A stretch of DNA of 13,445 nt, from contig SMVY01000013.1 of NCBI GenBank assembly GCA_004357415.1, forward strand, positions 1 through 13,445, in the 5' to 3' direction. This document shows positions 1-6,353 of the stretch, piece by piece (within the stretch, counting starts at the first letter, position 1; every line of letters starts with the position of its first letter). The notes under the pieces were generated by a model, which was given only the letters and a program-made list of their open reading frames with translations, was not told where the DNA came from and did no database searches. This DNA is from Gemmatimonadota bacterium. GTDB lineage: Bacteria; Gemmatimonadota; Gemmatimonadetes; Gemmatimonadales; GWC2-71-9. A program made the translations under genes and the position numbers.

Positions 1-198
1 ACTTGGGGATGAGAGCTGGATCAGGTAGACCCGATCTTCATACCGGTGGAAGCTGGCGGCCTCGGTATCGAGCGCCAGGAGGGTTTCCCCCTCGATCTCG
101 CGAAAGAACCGGCGCAGTTGCTCATCGGTGCGCAGGTAGCTGACGCCGGAGGGGAGTTCGACGGACGAGGCGGAGGCGGGGGGATTCGATGGTGTCAC
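1..198 (-). CDS. rnd: RNase D-like 3'-5' exonuclease, N-terminal fragment
   Basis: The reverse-strand frame that leaves the left edge of the window encodes an N-terminus with the pattern LLALDTEAASFHRYEDRVYLIQ. The DTE triplet (first acidic pair of Exo I) followed by a beta-strand and the YLIQL stretch are typical of the DEDD exonuclease domain of RNase D, which trims the 3' ends of tRNA and other RNAs in the cytoplasm. Only about 66 residues are present, so motifs Exo II and III and the HRDC domain cannot be checked. The best start is a GTG at 198; the frame has a TAA 54 nt further upstream, and two other GTG codons at 211-216 are possible. There is no clean Shine-Dalgarno, only G-rich sequence within a small hairpin. 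A related DEDD exonuclease is the main alternative. Confidence 0.72.
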   Translation of the reverse strand, partial: MTPSNPPASASSVELPSGVSYLRTDEQLRRFFREIEGETLLALDTEAASFHRYEDRVYLIQLSSPS

Positions 199-215
199 AC
201 AAGCAACTTGCACCA

Positions 216-230
216 CCCCACCCGGTGGGG
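216..230. repeat. Short GC hairpin in the leader of the RNase D-like gene
   Basis: CCCCAC and GTGGGG form a perfect 6-bp stem with a 3-nt loop, 18 nt upstream of the GTG start on the minus strand. It covers the only G-rich stretch that could act as a ribosome-binding site, so it might modulate translation. This is inference from position only. Confidence 0.35.
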
Positions 231-280
231 CAACCGGGCGATTTTAGATACACTATACTAACAGTGTCGCGTCAGCGTAG

Positions 281-299
281 TGTCAGGGAAGGGCTGACA
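281..299. terminator. Inverted repeat after the 57-aa gene, weak terminator candidate
   Basis: TGTCAG and CTGACA form a perfect 6-bp stem around a 7-nt loop, starting 6 nt past the stop codon of the small minus-strand gene. No T-tract follows on either strand, so intrinsic termination is doubtful; it could instead be a protein-binding site upstream of the RNase D-like gene. Confidence 0.3.
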
Positions 300-304
300 A
301 CGGC

Positions 305-478
305 CTAATCGCGTCGTTTGGCGATCGCCTCGAGAGATTCTGCGATGTCGTTAAGCGCTTTGGCGAGCGTCTTGTAGAAGTCCGCATCCGGCGCTGGAGT
401 TCCGCCCATGGCCGCATCGAGGTGGATTTGCCGGGCGAGCCGGGCCGCGTGGTGGATGTAGTCGGTGGTCACCTGCAT
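305..478 (-). CDS. Small 57-aa protein, function unknown
   Basis: I do not recognise this protein. It begins MQVTTDYIHHAARLAR and ends with an amphipathic helix rich in Ala, Leu, Glu and Lys (KALNDIAESLEAIAKRRD). It looks like two helices separated by a short Gly-Pro-Ala-Pro linker near residues 25-31; there is no signal peptide or membrane segment. The start is well supported: AGGAGG lies 7 nt upstream of the ATG at 478. The same frame stays open upstream to 745, but that extension runs through hairpins and repeats, is rich in Pro, Arg and Gly, and lacks a ribosome-binding site, so I left it out. Both flanking genes lie on the same strand but at a distance, so it is probably a single-gene unit with a long structured leader. 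Confidence 0.62.
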   Translation of the reverse strand: MQVTTDYIHHAARLARQIHLDAAMGGTPAPDADFYKTLAKALNDIAESLEAIAKRRD

Positions 479-698
479 GGTCGTCCTCCTGCCGTGGTTG
501 GTACCGCCCGGGGGCTGATTCCCCGAGTTTGGAACGAGGCGGGGCATGCGACACTGAAACTGGCCGATGGGGAGCCCCGTAGGGTCAGATACGGAAGTCG
601 GAAAACCAAACCGATTTTCGTCTGCCGTACTCTTCCTCTCTCCGGTCCCGGGGCCTCGGCCAAGCGTTACATGGCCCCGCGGGCCGTCTCTCTTTTCG
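479..698. other. Structured intergenic region: leader or ncRNA candidate
   Basis: No convincing gene lies here. Several G/C blocks can pair in alternative ways: CGGGG at 509-513 with CCCCG at 521-525, CGGGGC at 540-545 with GCCCCG at 574-579, and AAGTCGG at 595-601 with CCGATTT at 611-617, the last closed by TACGG at 590-594 and CCGTA at 625-629. On the minus strand this would be the 5' leader of the 57-aa gene; on the plus strand it would be a free-standing RNA ending at the terminator-like hairpin at 647-696. I compared it by eye with cobalamin, glycine, ZTP, 6S and SRP RNA signatures and saw no match. Confidence 0.35.
647..696 (+). terminator. Intrinsic terminator-like hairpin on the plus strand
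   Basis: CCCGGGGCC at 647-655 pairs with GGCCCC-GC-GGG at 673-683 (9 bp with a 2-nt bulge), and a shorter GGCCC/GGGCC stem can form at 673-685. Both are followed by a pyrimidine-rich tail ending in TTTT at 693-696. The shape fits a rho-independent terminator on the plus strand, yet no plus-strand gene precedes it. Confidence 0.4.
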
Positions 699-806
699 GG
701 CGGTAAGGCGGTAAGGCGGTAGGGCGGTAGGCGTTTCATGGACACACCCGACCTGCGCCAATCGTCTTCACTTCCCCTACCGCCCTACCGCCTTACCGCC
801 TTAAGG
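699..806. repeat. Octamer-built inverted repeat (28-bp perfect arms)
   Basis: The left arm is four 8-nt units in register from 699 to 730: GGCGGTAA twice, then GGCGGTAG twice. The right arm at 776-803 is the exact reverse complement of 704-731, giving 28 perfect base pairs with a 44-nt loop of non-repetitive sequence. It lies between two minus-strand genes. It is too long and too regular for an ordinary terminator and has no T-tract. It could be a mobile hairpin-type repeat, a transcript-stabilising or terminating structure, or a slippage-derived element. Confidence 0.85.
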
Positions 807-809
807 AGA

Positions 810-835
810 GGCCCTCCCGTATCCGCGGAAGGGCC
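810..835 (-). terminator. Terminator candidate downstream of ferredoxin
   Basis: GGCCCT at 810-815 pairs with AGGGCC at 830-835, and after one mismatch CCG pairs with CGG, leaving a 6-nt loop. It begins 36 nt past the ferredoxin stop codon on the minus strand and is followed there by a pyrimidine-rich TCTCCTT. The tail is short, so confidence is moderate. Confidence 0.45.
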
Positions 836-871
836 CCGTGCTACTTGCCACTCGCTGTACCACCGACGTCC

Positions 872-1135
<264 letters not shown>

Positions 1136-1181
1136 GCTGAAGAGACTCCTTGGTATTCGTCAGTAGTGCCACGCAGGCAAA

Positions 1182-1210
1182 GTTATAAGAAAGCCACACC
1201 GTTGACGCAA
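1182..1210 (-). promoter_or_regulatory. Sigma70-type promoter for ferredoxin
   Basis: Read on the minus strand, TTGCGT (1205-1210) is followed after exactly 17 nt by TATAAC (1182-1187). Transcription would start near 1175, leaving a leader of about 40 nt before the ferredoxin ATG, with the ribosome-binding site inside it. Confidence 0.6.
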
Positions 1211-1274
1211 GGGATTTTTCGGCTCGATCGAGAGTTCGCCGCCACCGGCTCTCGAAGAACACTAGATTGGCGTG

Positions 1275-3329
1275 ATGCGCTGCCCACGGTTACCGACGCT
1301 TGCCTTCGTGGCTCTCCTTTCCCTTGGGCTCTCGCCACTCGACGCCCAGGTGTGCACCCCGGCGCGAACGGCGCTGGTGTTGTCTGGTGGAGGCGTCAAA
1401 GGTCTGGCGCACATCGGCTTGATTCGTGTTCTGGACAGCCTAGGTGTGGCACCCGACCTGGTGGTGGGCACCAGCATGGGGGCCATCGTCGGGGCGCTGT
1501 ACGCTTCGGGCTACAGCGGCCGCGAACTCGACTCCCTGGTCCGTATCACCGACTTGGAGCGGGTGTTTCAGGCGTACGATCTCCATGGCCCCCAGCGTCT
1601 CAGGGGCTTGTCGCCGCTGGTCATCTGGGAGCGGGGCTCGGGTGGTGTCCAGCTGCAGAACGCGGCTGTGAGCGAGGCCGCGATCAATTTTCTGCTGACC
1701 CTTGCGATGATGCGCGGCGATCTCATGGCTCGCGGTGATTTCGACTCCCTGCCAATTCCCTACCGTGCGGTCGCCACCAACTTGGCGACTCGGAAACCGG
1801 CGATCTTCGCCCGCGGTGATTTGGCTCAGGTGGCGCGGGCGAGCATGGCGGTGCCGGTGGTGTTCGAACCGGTCGAGATCGACGGCGAGTTCTTCATCGA
1901 TGGAGGGTTGTCGCAGAACGTTCCCATCGCGGCCGCTCGCCAGGCCGGCGCCACCAGGTTGATCATCTCCGACGTCACCAGCGGAACATCCGATTCACTG
2001 AACCCGTACTCGGCGATCGCCGTTGGCCAACAGATCGTCAACTATCTGTTCACCCAGGACATCGACACCCTTCCCGGCGATATCTACATCAAGACCGACC
2101 TGGCGGATGTGGGGACGCTCGATCTCGATGCAGGCACCGTGGCCCAGGTGCTCGATGAAGGGTACCGGGTGGCTGATTCGGTGATTGGTGGTGCGGTCTG
2201 TCTCGAGCCACGCCGTTTACTCCCGGTGGGGCGGCTCCCGACTGTCGTCGGAGCGGTTGGTTCCCGCAGCGGGTCTGCCGACGAAGCCGCGCGTGCGGCG
2301 GAGGTACTCCGACTGAAGGCGGGGGCACCGCTCGATCTGGTCACCCTGCGCCGCCGCCTGGCGGTGCTGTCCGAGACGCAATGGTATCGCTCCATCTGGC
2401 TGGGGCCGGGCGGCACCGGTGACACCGTGTCGTTCGATATGCAGCTGCGCCCAGCGCCCCGTTGGGTAGGAGGTCTGGCTATCGCCTACAACAACGACCG
2501 GGGGGGCAAGCTGTGGTTCGGCACGGTCAATCGCGCCCTGTTCACCCAGGGACTCGAAGGAAGTGCCTTTCTCTTTCTCGGGCGATTTCGCCAGGAGTTG
2601 TTCGCCGGGCTGCGAAACACCAAACGGTTGGGGTCCTATGGCGTCACCCCCACGCTGTCGGTCAGCGGCGCGCTTGAAGACGTGCGCCAGTTCGACGCCC
2701 AGGGCAACGAACAGCCTGCCATCCCGGTGAAGGAGCTGGTGGGCTTTCTGGGCCTAGAGCGCCGGTTCTACGGCCGGTGGAGTGTCGCTTTCGGGTTCGA
2801 AACCCGGCTGTGGAGTGAAGCCGATACCAACGACCGGGCTGCCGGCGGTCACCTACGCGTCATGCGCACCACGCGAAACGCCGAGTCGCGCCTAGAGGCG
2901 GACATCCTGGCGACGGGCGTCTACCAGCGGATTGCGGTGCTCCTGGCGCCGACATTCGACATCGATCGCTGGTCGCTCAGACCGTACGCCCGGCTCGGAT
3001 GGGGCGAAGGGCTCCCGGTTCAGCTGCAGTTCCCTCTGGGCGGGATGATGGGATTCCCCGGTCTTCACATAGGCGAGCGTCTGGGCGACCGGGAATTCGA
3101 TGTCGGCCTGATCGCGCGACACACCATCATGGGTCCCGTCTTCGTCAGCGCAGAGGCGGCGCTCGGGCGAACGGCGTTCGGCGGAGGCCTGTTGGCGGAG
3201 GGCGGCTGGCTGCTGGGCGGCCGCATCGGACTGGGCACGGACACTCCGTTGGGACCCGTCGGAGTGGACTATGGGGTCACCGAAGGCGGCAGAAACCTCC
3301 TGTTGTTCAGGTTTGGCAGATGGTTCTGA
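1275..3329 (+). CDS. Patatin-like phospholipase with C-terminal OM barrel (type Vd-like)
   Basis: A 684-aa secreted lipase fused to its own outer-membrane translocator. Residues 1-25 are a signal peptide with a hydrophobic core ending LSPLDAQ. The patatin domain spans about 30-300: GGGVKG at 38-43 (oxyanion hole), GTSMG at 65-69 with catalytic Ser67, and DGG at 209-211 with catalytic Asp209. About 315-395 resembles a single POTRA domain. From about 395 to the end, amphipathic Gly- and aromatic-rich strands form a barrel closing with LLLFRFGRWF, whose terminal Phe is the usual BAM recognition residue. This order matches PlpD-type (type Vd) proteins, known to bind and hydrolyse phospholipid. 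Start: the ATG at 1275 directly follows an in-frame GTG at 1272; neither has a strong ribosome-binding site. It is convergent with the deformylase gene. Whether the patatin domain is released is not visible. Confidence 0.88.
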   Translation: MRCPRLPTLAFVALLSLGLSPLDAQVCTPARTALVLSGGGVKGLAHIGLIRVLDSLGVAPDLVVGTSMGAIVGALYASGYSGRELDSLVRITDLERVFQAYDLHGPQRLRGLSPLVIWERGSGGVQLQNAAVSEAAINFLLTLAMMRGDLMARGDFDSLPIPYRAVATNLATRKPAIFARGDLAQVARASMAVPVVFEPVEIDGEFFIDGGLSQNVPIAAARQAGATRLIISDVTSGTSDSLNPYSAIAVGQQIVNYLFTQDIDTLPGDIYIKTDLADVGTLDLDAGTVAQVLDEGYRVADSVIGGAVCLEPRRLLPVGRLPTVVGAVGSRSGSADEAARAAEVLRLKAGAPLDLVTLRRRLAVLSETQWYRSIWLGPGGTGDTVSFDMQLRPAPRWVGGLAIAYNNDRGGKLWFGTVNRALFTQGLEGSAFLFLGRFRQELFAGLRNTKRLGSYGVTPTLSVSGALEDVRQFDAQGNEQPAIPVKELVGFLGLERRFYGRWSVAFGFETRLWSEADTNDRAAGGHLRVMRTTRNAESRLEADILATGVYQRIAVLLAPTFDIDRWSLRPYARLGWGEGLPVQLQFPLGGMMGFPGLHIGERLGDREFDVGLIARHTIMGPVFVSAEAALGRTAFGGGLLAEGGWLLGGRIGLGTDTPLGPVGVDYGVTEGGRNLLLFRFGRWF

Positions 3330-3341
3330 ACAACCAGAACC
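3322..3341. terminator. Hairpin between convergent patatin and deformylase genes
   Basis: GGTTCTG (3322-3328) and CAGAACC (3335-3341) form a perfect 7-bp stem with a 6-nt loop, overlapping the patatin stop codon. It is placed to act in both directions between convergent genes, but neither side has a proper T-tract. Confidence 0.4.
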
Positions 3342-3355
3342 GCCCCGCCGCCCCG
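3340..3355. repeat. Two tandem CCGCCCCG octamers
   Basis: CCGCCCCG occurs twice in direct succession in the 27-nt gap between the two convergent genes, ending just before the deformylase stop codon. It is short, but it shares the 8-nt period of the longer repeats at 699-806 and 10684-10766. Confidence 0.6.
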
Positions 3356-3356
3356 C

Positions 3357-3920
3357 TTATAAGATTCCTGCCGTAAAGCCCGCCGCCCGTGGCTCTGGGG
3401 CCCCGTAGCGACCCTCCTTGCTGTAGAGCCGGTTCCATTCCTCGCGCACGCAAAAGGGATCCAGTCCGTGCGGCCGGTCGACCGCCAACACGCCGTCCAG
3501 GTGGTCGATCTCGTGCTGCAACAGCTCCGCCATGTCTCCCTCCAGTTGTACCTCCTGCTCGGTCCCGGTCTCGTGCTGGTAGCGGACCCTGATCTCATGA
3601 GCCCGTGACACCCTGACCAGAAGGTCGGGGAACGAGAAGCAGTCGTCCCATACGGTGAAATCGTCGATCCCGATGTCGATGATCTCAGGGTTGATCAGGG
3701 TCCAGGGCTGGCCGGTGTTGACGTACACCAGCCGGAGCGGAGCGCCGATCTGGGGGGCGGCGATGGCCCGGCCCGATCCGAAGCGGGCCTGCCAGTCGTG
3801 CAAGGTCTCCTTCATGCCGTCGAGTACCACCCGCACGGCTGGAGAGTTGGGCTTGGTGATGGGCTGGCACTTGGTTCTGAGGAGGGGATCGCCCAACAGG
3901 CGGATTCTGTGAACCGGCAT
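3357..3920 (-). CDS. def: Peptide deformylase, variant motif II
   Basis: This 187-aa protein has the three deformylase motifs. Motif I is GSGRAIAAPQIG (about 49-60). Motif II, normally EGCLS, is DDCFS with the metal-binding Cys kept. Motif III is QHEIDHLDG, giving the HExxH zinc/iron site. Deformylases remove the formyl group from the N-terminal Met of nascent proteins and usually use Fe2+. The Gly-to-Asp and Leu-to-Phe changes in motif II put it in a divergent subfamily, so activity on ordinary formyl-Met peptides is likely but not certain. I chose the ATG at 3920 because GGAG lies 5 nt upstream and the length fits the family; a GTG at 3995 has its GGAGA too close. It is divergent from sufR across a shared control region. 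The fmt partner gene is not in the window. Confidence 0.88.
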   Translation of the reverse strand: MPVHRIRLLGDPLLRTKCQPITKPNSPAVRVVLDGMKETLHDWQARFGSGRAIAAPQIGAPLRLVYVNTGQPWTLINPEIIDIGIDDFTVWDDCFSFPDLLVRVSRAHEIRVRYQHETGTEQEVQLEGDMAELLQHEIDHLDGVLAVDRPHGLDPFCVREEWNRLYSKEGRYGAPEPRAAGFTAGIL

Positions 3921-4044
3921 CGCCTCTCCGTAAGAGTGGGGTGAATTTCCCAATGTCGCGTCCGGGCGGCCCAGCCACAAGGGAAATTTGTACACTCTCC
4001 AATAAACCGCCTTGCCGCCGCCTCTGTTGTATGCCTAAGACGCT

Positions 4045-4074
4045 GTAATACATATAGTTGTGAATTCACACCAA
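4045..4074 (-). promoter_or_regulatory. Candidate promoter for deformylase
   Basis: On the minus strand TTGGTG (4069-4074) is followed after 18 nt by TATTAC (4045-4050). This would give a leader of roughly 120 nt. The palindrome at 4059-4070 overlaps its -35 element and spacer, so a protein bound there could affect this promoter too. Confidence 0.4.
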
Positions 4075-4086
4075 AAATGCTATATA
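4058..4086 (+). promoter_or_regulatory. Upstream suf promoter candidate
   Basis: TTGTGA (4058-4063), a 17-nt spacer and TATATA (4081-4086) make a plausible promoter that would start near 4093, giving a leader of about 34 nt. Its -35 element is embedded in the perfect palindrome at 4059-4070. Confidence 0.4.
4059..4070. promoter_or_regulatory. Perfect 12-bp palindrome, candidate SufR operator
   Basis: TGTGAATTCACA reads the same on both strands. It lies between the divergent deformylase and sufR genes and overlaps promoter elements of both. A dimeric winged-helix repressor such as SufR is the obvious candidate ligand, but no known SufR consensus was matched. A second possible site is the direct repeat of GACAATT at 4092-4098 and 4101-4107, which overlaps the downstream promoter. 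Confidence 0.5.
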
Positions 4087-4089
4087 TAT

Positions 4090-4118
4090 TTGACAATTAG
4101 GACAATTCCGCTTAGGAT
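4090..4118 (+). promoter_or_regulatory. Main suf operon promoter, nearly leaderless start
   Basis: A consensus TTGACA (4090-4095) is followed after exactly 17 nt by TAGGAT (4113-4118). The expected start, 6-8 nt past the -10 element, falls at 4124-4126, directly in front of the sufR ATG at 4127. The GACAATT direct repeat covers the -35 region, where a repressor would block initiation. Confidence 0.62.
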
Positions 4119-4126
4119 TACTGCCC

Positions 4127-4828
4127 ATGACCCAGTCGAACCAGGAACTCCGCAGCGCCGCAGGGCTGCCCGAAGGATTCGACGGGCCCCGAGGGTCCAT
4201 CCTGGTGGAATTGAAGCGTGATGGGGCGTTGTCGGCCAAGAGCTTGGCGGCCCGGCTGGGGCTGTCGCTCAACGCCATCAGGCACCACCTGCGTGAACTC
4301 GAGGCCGAAGCGGTGATCGCCCACGAGCGGGAAGCCCACGGAGTAGGGGCTCCGCTGTTCAATTACCGACTCACCGAGCGAGGGAACGGCCTGTTCCCCG
4401 CCCGGTACGAGGAGGCCCTGACGGAGATTCTCGATCACCTGGTCACCAGCGGGGGCCGGAATAAGGCGGTGGAGGCCCTGAACGTGCACTTCCAGCAGCT
4501 CGGCAGCCGGCTGGCGGACGAGTTGGCGGGGGCGCCGGCGGAGCAGCGGGTGGCCCGGGTAGTGCATGTGTTGCGGGACGAGGGCTATATGGCGGTGTGG
4601 GAGGGAGGGCGTGACAAAGGAACGCTGACGGCTCACAACTGTGCCATGCGGGCCGTGGCCCAGCGATTTCCCGAAATTTGTGAGGCCGAGCGCAACTTTC
4701 TGAGCGAAGTGCTCGTGGCGGATGTAACCCGGGGAGCCCATATGCTGGCAGGATGCACCGCGTGTGAGTATCACATTGACTTTCGGGCGCCTGCCGGTGG
4801 GCAGCGTCTGGTCGAGGAGCAGGCATGA
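4127..4828 (+). CDS. sufR: SufR-type Fe-S-sensing transcriptional repressor
   Basis: This 233-aa regulator has an N-terminal winged helix-turn-helix (about 20-85; the helix pair around SAKSLAARLGLSLNAIRHHL at 36-55 is the HTH) and a C-terminal half with four cysteines: C172, C185, C210 and C213. SufR proteins bind an Fe-S cluster through C-terminal cysteines and, as holo-protein, repress the suf operon when clusters are sufficient. Position as first gene of the operon, with its stop codon overlapping the sufB start (ATGA at 4825-4828), agrees with autoregulation. The start has no good ribosome-binding site; AGGA 9 nt upstream is part of the -10 element. Another DeoR/ArsR-like regulator is the alternative, but the context makes SufR by far the best call. 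Confidence 0.88.
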   Translation: MTQSNQELRSAAGLPEGFDGPRGSILVELKRDGALSAKSLAARLGLSLNAIRHHLRELEAEAVIAHEREAHGVGAPLFNYRLTERGNGLFPARYEEALTEILDHLVTSGGRNKAVEALNVHFQQLGSRLADELAGAPAEQRVARVVHVLRDEGYMAVWEGGRDKGTLTAHNCAMRAVAQRFPEICEAERNFLSEVLVADVTRGAHMLAGCTACEYHIDFRAPAGGQRLVEEQA

Positions 4829-6264
4829 CTGGTTCAAGCGTCAAGGAACTTGTTGATCGAGAGTACAAGTGGGGCTTCGTCACCGATATTGAGTCGGATG
4901 TCATTCCTCCCGGGCTGAATGAGGACGTAATCAGGCTCATTTCCAGCAAGAAGGATGAGCCGGAGTGGTTGCTGGAGTGGCGCTTGAAGGCCTATCGCGG
5001 GTGGCTCAAGATGACAGAGCCGCATTGGGCCAACGTGCACTACGATCCAATCGACTACAACGGCATGATTTACTATGCGGCTCCCAAGACCGAGAAACCG
5101 CTGGGGAGCCTCGACGAAGTCGATCCCAAGCTGCTCGAGACGTACGAGAAGTTGGGTATCCCCCTTTCCGAACAGAAGCGGCTCACCGGTGTCGCCGTCG
5201 ACGCCATTTTCGACAGCGTATCGGTCGCCACGACGTATAAGGAAACCCTGGCCAAGCAAGGCGTCACTTTCTGTTCCTTCTCGGAAGCCGTTAAGGAACA
5301 CCCCGAGATTGTCCGGAAGTACTTGGGCTCGGTGGTTCCGCGCAGCGACAACTTCTTCGCGGCATTGAACGCGGCGGTCTTCAGCGACGGGTCGTTCGTG
5401 TTCATCCCCAAGGGCGTGCGGTGTCCGATGGAGCTGTCGACCTACTTCCGGATCAACGCCGCCAACACGGGGCAATTCGAGCGGACCTTGATCATTGCGG
5501 AAGAAGGAGCCTCGGTCAGCTACCTCGAGGGGTGTACCGCTCCGATGCGCGATGAGAATCAGCTGCACGCGGCCGTGGTCGAGTTGATTGCGCTCGACGA
5601 TGCCACCATCAAGTACTCCACGGTACAGAACTGGTACTCGGGTGATGAGAACGGCGTCGGGGGCGTGTACAACTTCGTGACCAAGCGCGGCAAGTGTGCC
5701 GGCGTCAACTCGCGGATCACCTGGACCCAGGTGGAGACGGGGTCGGCCATCACTTGGAAGTACCCCAGCGTGATTCTGCAGGGCGACAATTCCATCGGTG
5801 AATTTTATTCGGTGGCCGTGGTCAACCGATACCAACAGGCCGACACCGGCACCAAGATGATCCACATCGGCAAAAACACCCGCAGTACCATCATCTCGAA
5901 GGGCATCTCGGCGGGGCACGGCAACAACAGCTACCGCGGGATGGTCAAGGTACTCCCGAGTGCGGATGGCGCTCGCAACTACACCCAGTGCGATTCGATG
6001 CTCATCGGCAACGAGTGCGGAGCCCACACGTTCCCGTACATCGACATCCAGAACAACACCACGTCAATGGAGCACGAAGCCTCGACCAGGAAGATCGGCG
6101 AGGACCAGATATTTTACTGCAAACAACGCGGGCTGACCACGGAAGACGCCATTTCGCTCATCGTGAACGGCTTTGCCAAGGAAGTGTTCCAGTATCTCCC
6201 GATGGAGTTCGCCGTCGAGGCGCAGAACCTGTTGGGTATCACCCTGGAGGGAAGCGTCGGATAG
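4825..6264 (+). CDS. sufB: Fe-S cluster assembly scaffold protein SufB
   Basis: A 479-aa core subunit of the SufBC2D complex, on which Fe-S clusters are built in the cytoplasm. The length and the whole C-terminal beta-helix are typical. The conserved TQCDSMLIG segment carries Cys389, equivalent to E. coli Cys405, which receives sulfur and helps bind the nascent cluster. The EHEAS segment carries His417; the 28-residue distance to the Cys is the same as in E. coli SufB. The C-terminal FYCKQRGLTTEDA helix region is the SufC docking area. The ATG overlaps the sufR stop codon by 4 nt, so translation is likely coupled. Downstream, 89 nt with heptamer repeats separate it from sufC, one of the two longer gaps within the operon. 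Confidence 0.97.
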   Translation: MTGSSVKELVDREYKWGFVTDIESDVIPPGLNEDVIRLISSKKDEPEWLLEWRLKAYRGWLKMTEPHWANVHYDPIDYNGMIYYAAPKTEKPLGSLDEVDPKLLETYEKLGIPLSEQKRLTGVAVDAIFDSVSVATTYKETLAKQGVTFCSFSEAVKEHPEIVRKYLGSVVPRSDNFFAALNAAVFSDGSFVFIPKGVRCPMELSTYFRINAANTGQFERTLIIAEEGASVSYLEGCTAPMRDENQLHAAVVELIALDDATIKYSTVQNWYSGDENGVGGVYNFVTKRGKCAGVNSRITWTQVETGSAITWKYPSVILQGDNSIGEFYSVAVVNRYQQADTGTKMIHIGKNTRSTIISKGISAGHGNNSYRGMVKVLPSADGARNYTQCDSMLIGNECGAHTFPYIDIQNNTTSMEHEASTRKIGEDQIFYCKQRGLTTEDAISLIVNGFAKEVFQYLPMEFAVEAQNLLGITLEGSVG

Positions 6265-6267
6265 CTA

Positions 6268-6353
6268 GGACGCGGGTCGCAGGTCGCAGTGCGCAGGGAC
6301 AAACATTGATTGCTGCAGGGCTGACAGCCGGCAGTTGAGTGCGGAGGCACACG
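6268..6353. repeat. sufB-sufC spacer with heptamer words and a hairpin
   Basis: GGTCGCA occurs twice in register at 6275-6288, preceded by GGACGCG at 6268-6274 and followed by GTGCGCA at 6289-6295, so four 7-nt units of related sequence lie end to end. Further on, CTGC (6312-6315) can pair with GCAG (6331-6334), enclosing GGCT/AGCC, an imperfect hairpin just before the sufC ribosome-binding site. It could mark an RNA processing or translation-control point in the operon mRNA. Confidence 0.55.

Noticed and set aside
249..265. ACACT-N8-AGTGT inverted repeat as an operator for the RNase D-like gene
   Set aside because: Only 5-bp arms, no clear promoter around it, and such repeats are expected by chance in a spacer of this length.
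540..600. Possible cobalamin-type riboswitch (CACTG and GTCAGATAC words)
   Set aside because: The required GCCGGTG-like core and CCGCCACTG box are absent and neither neighbour is a cobalamin gene.
305..745. Long 146-aa version of the small minus-strand gene
   Set aside because: The extra 89 residues are translated from hairpins and part of the octamer repeat, and the AGGAGG site points to the ATG at 478.
3921..3995. Upstream GTG start for the deformylase
   Set aside because: Its purine-rich stretch touches the start codon; the ATG at 3920 has correct spacing and gives the usual length.
4034..4116. CCTAAG and CTTAGG inverted pair across the suf control region
   Set aside because: The arms are 71 nt apart and only 6 bp long; nothing distinguishes them from chance.
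4834..6027. A 397-aa open frame antisense to sufB
   Set aside because: It mirrors the sufB codon pattern of a GC-rich gene, has no start signal or recognisable domain, and lies fully inside an unmistakable SufB.
6339..6353. Upstream GTG start for sufC
   Set aside because: It would put the GGAGG ribosome-binding site inside the gene and add residues not seen at SufC N-termini.
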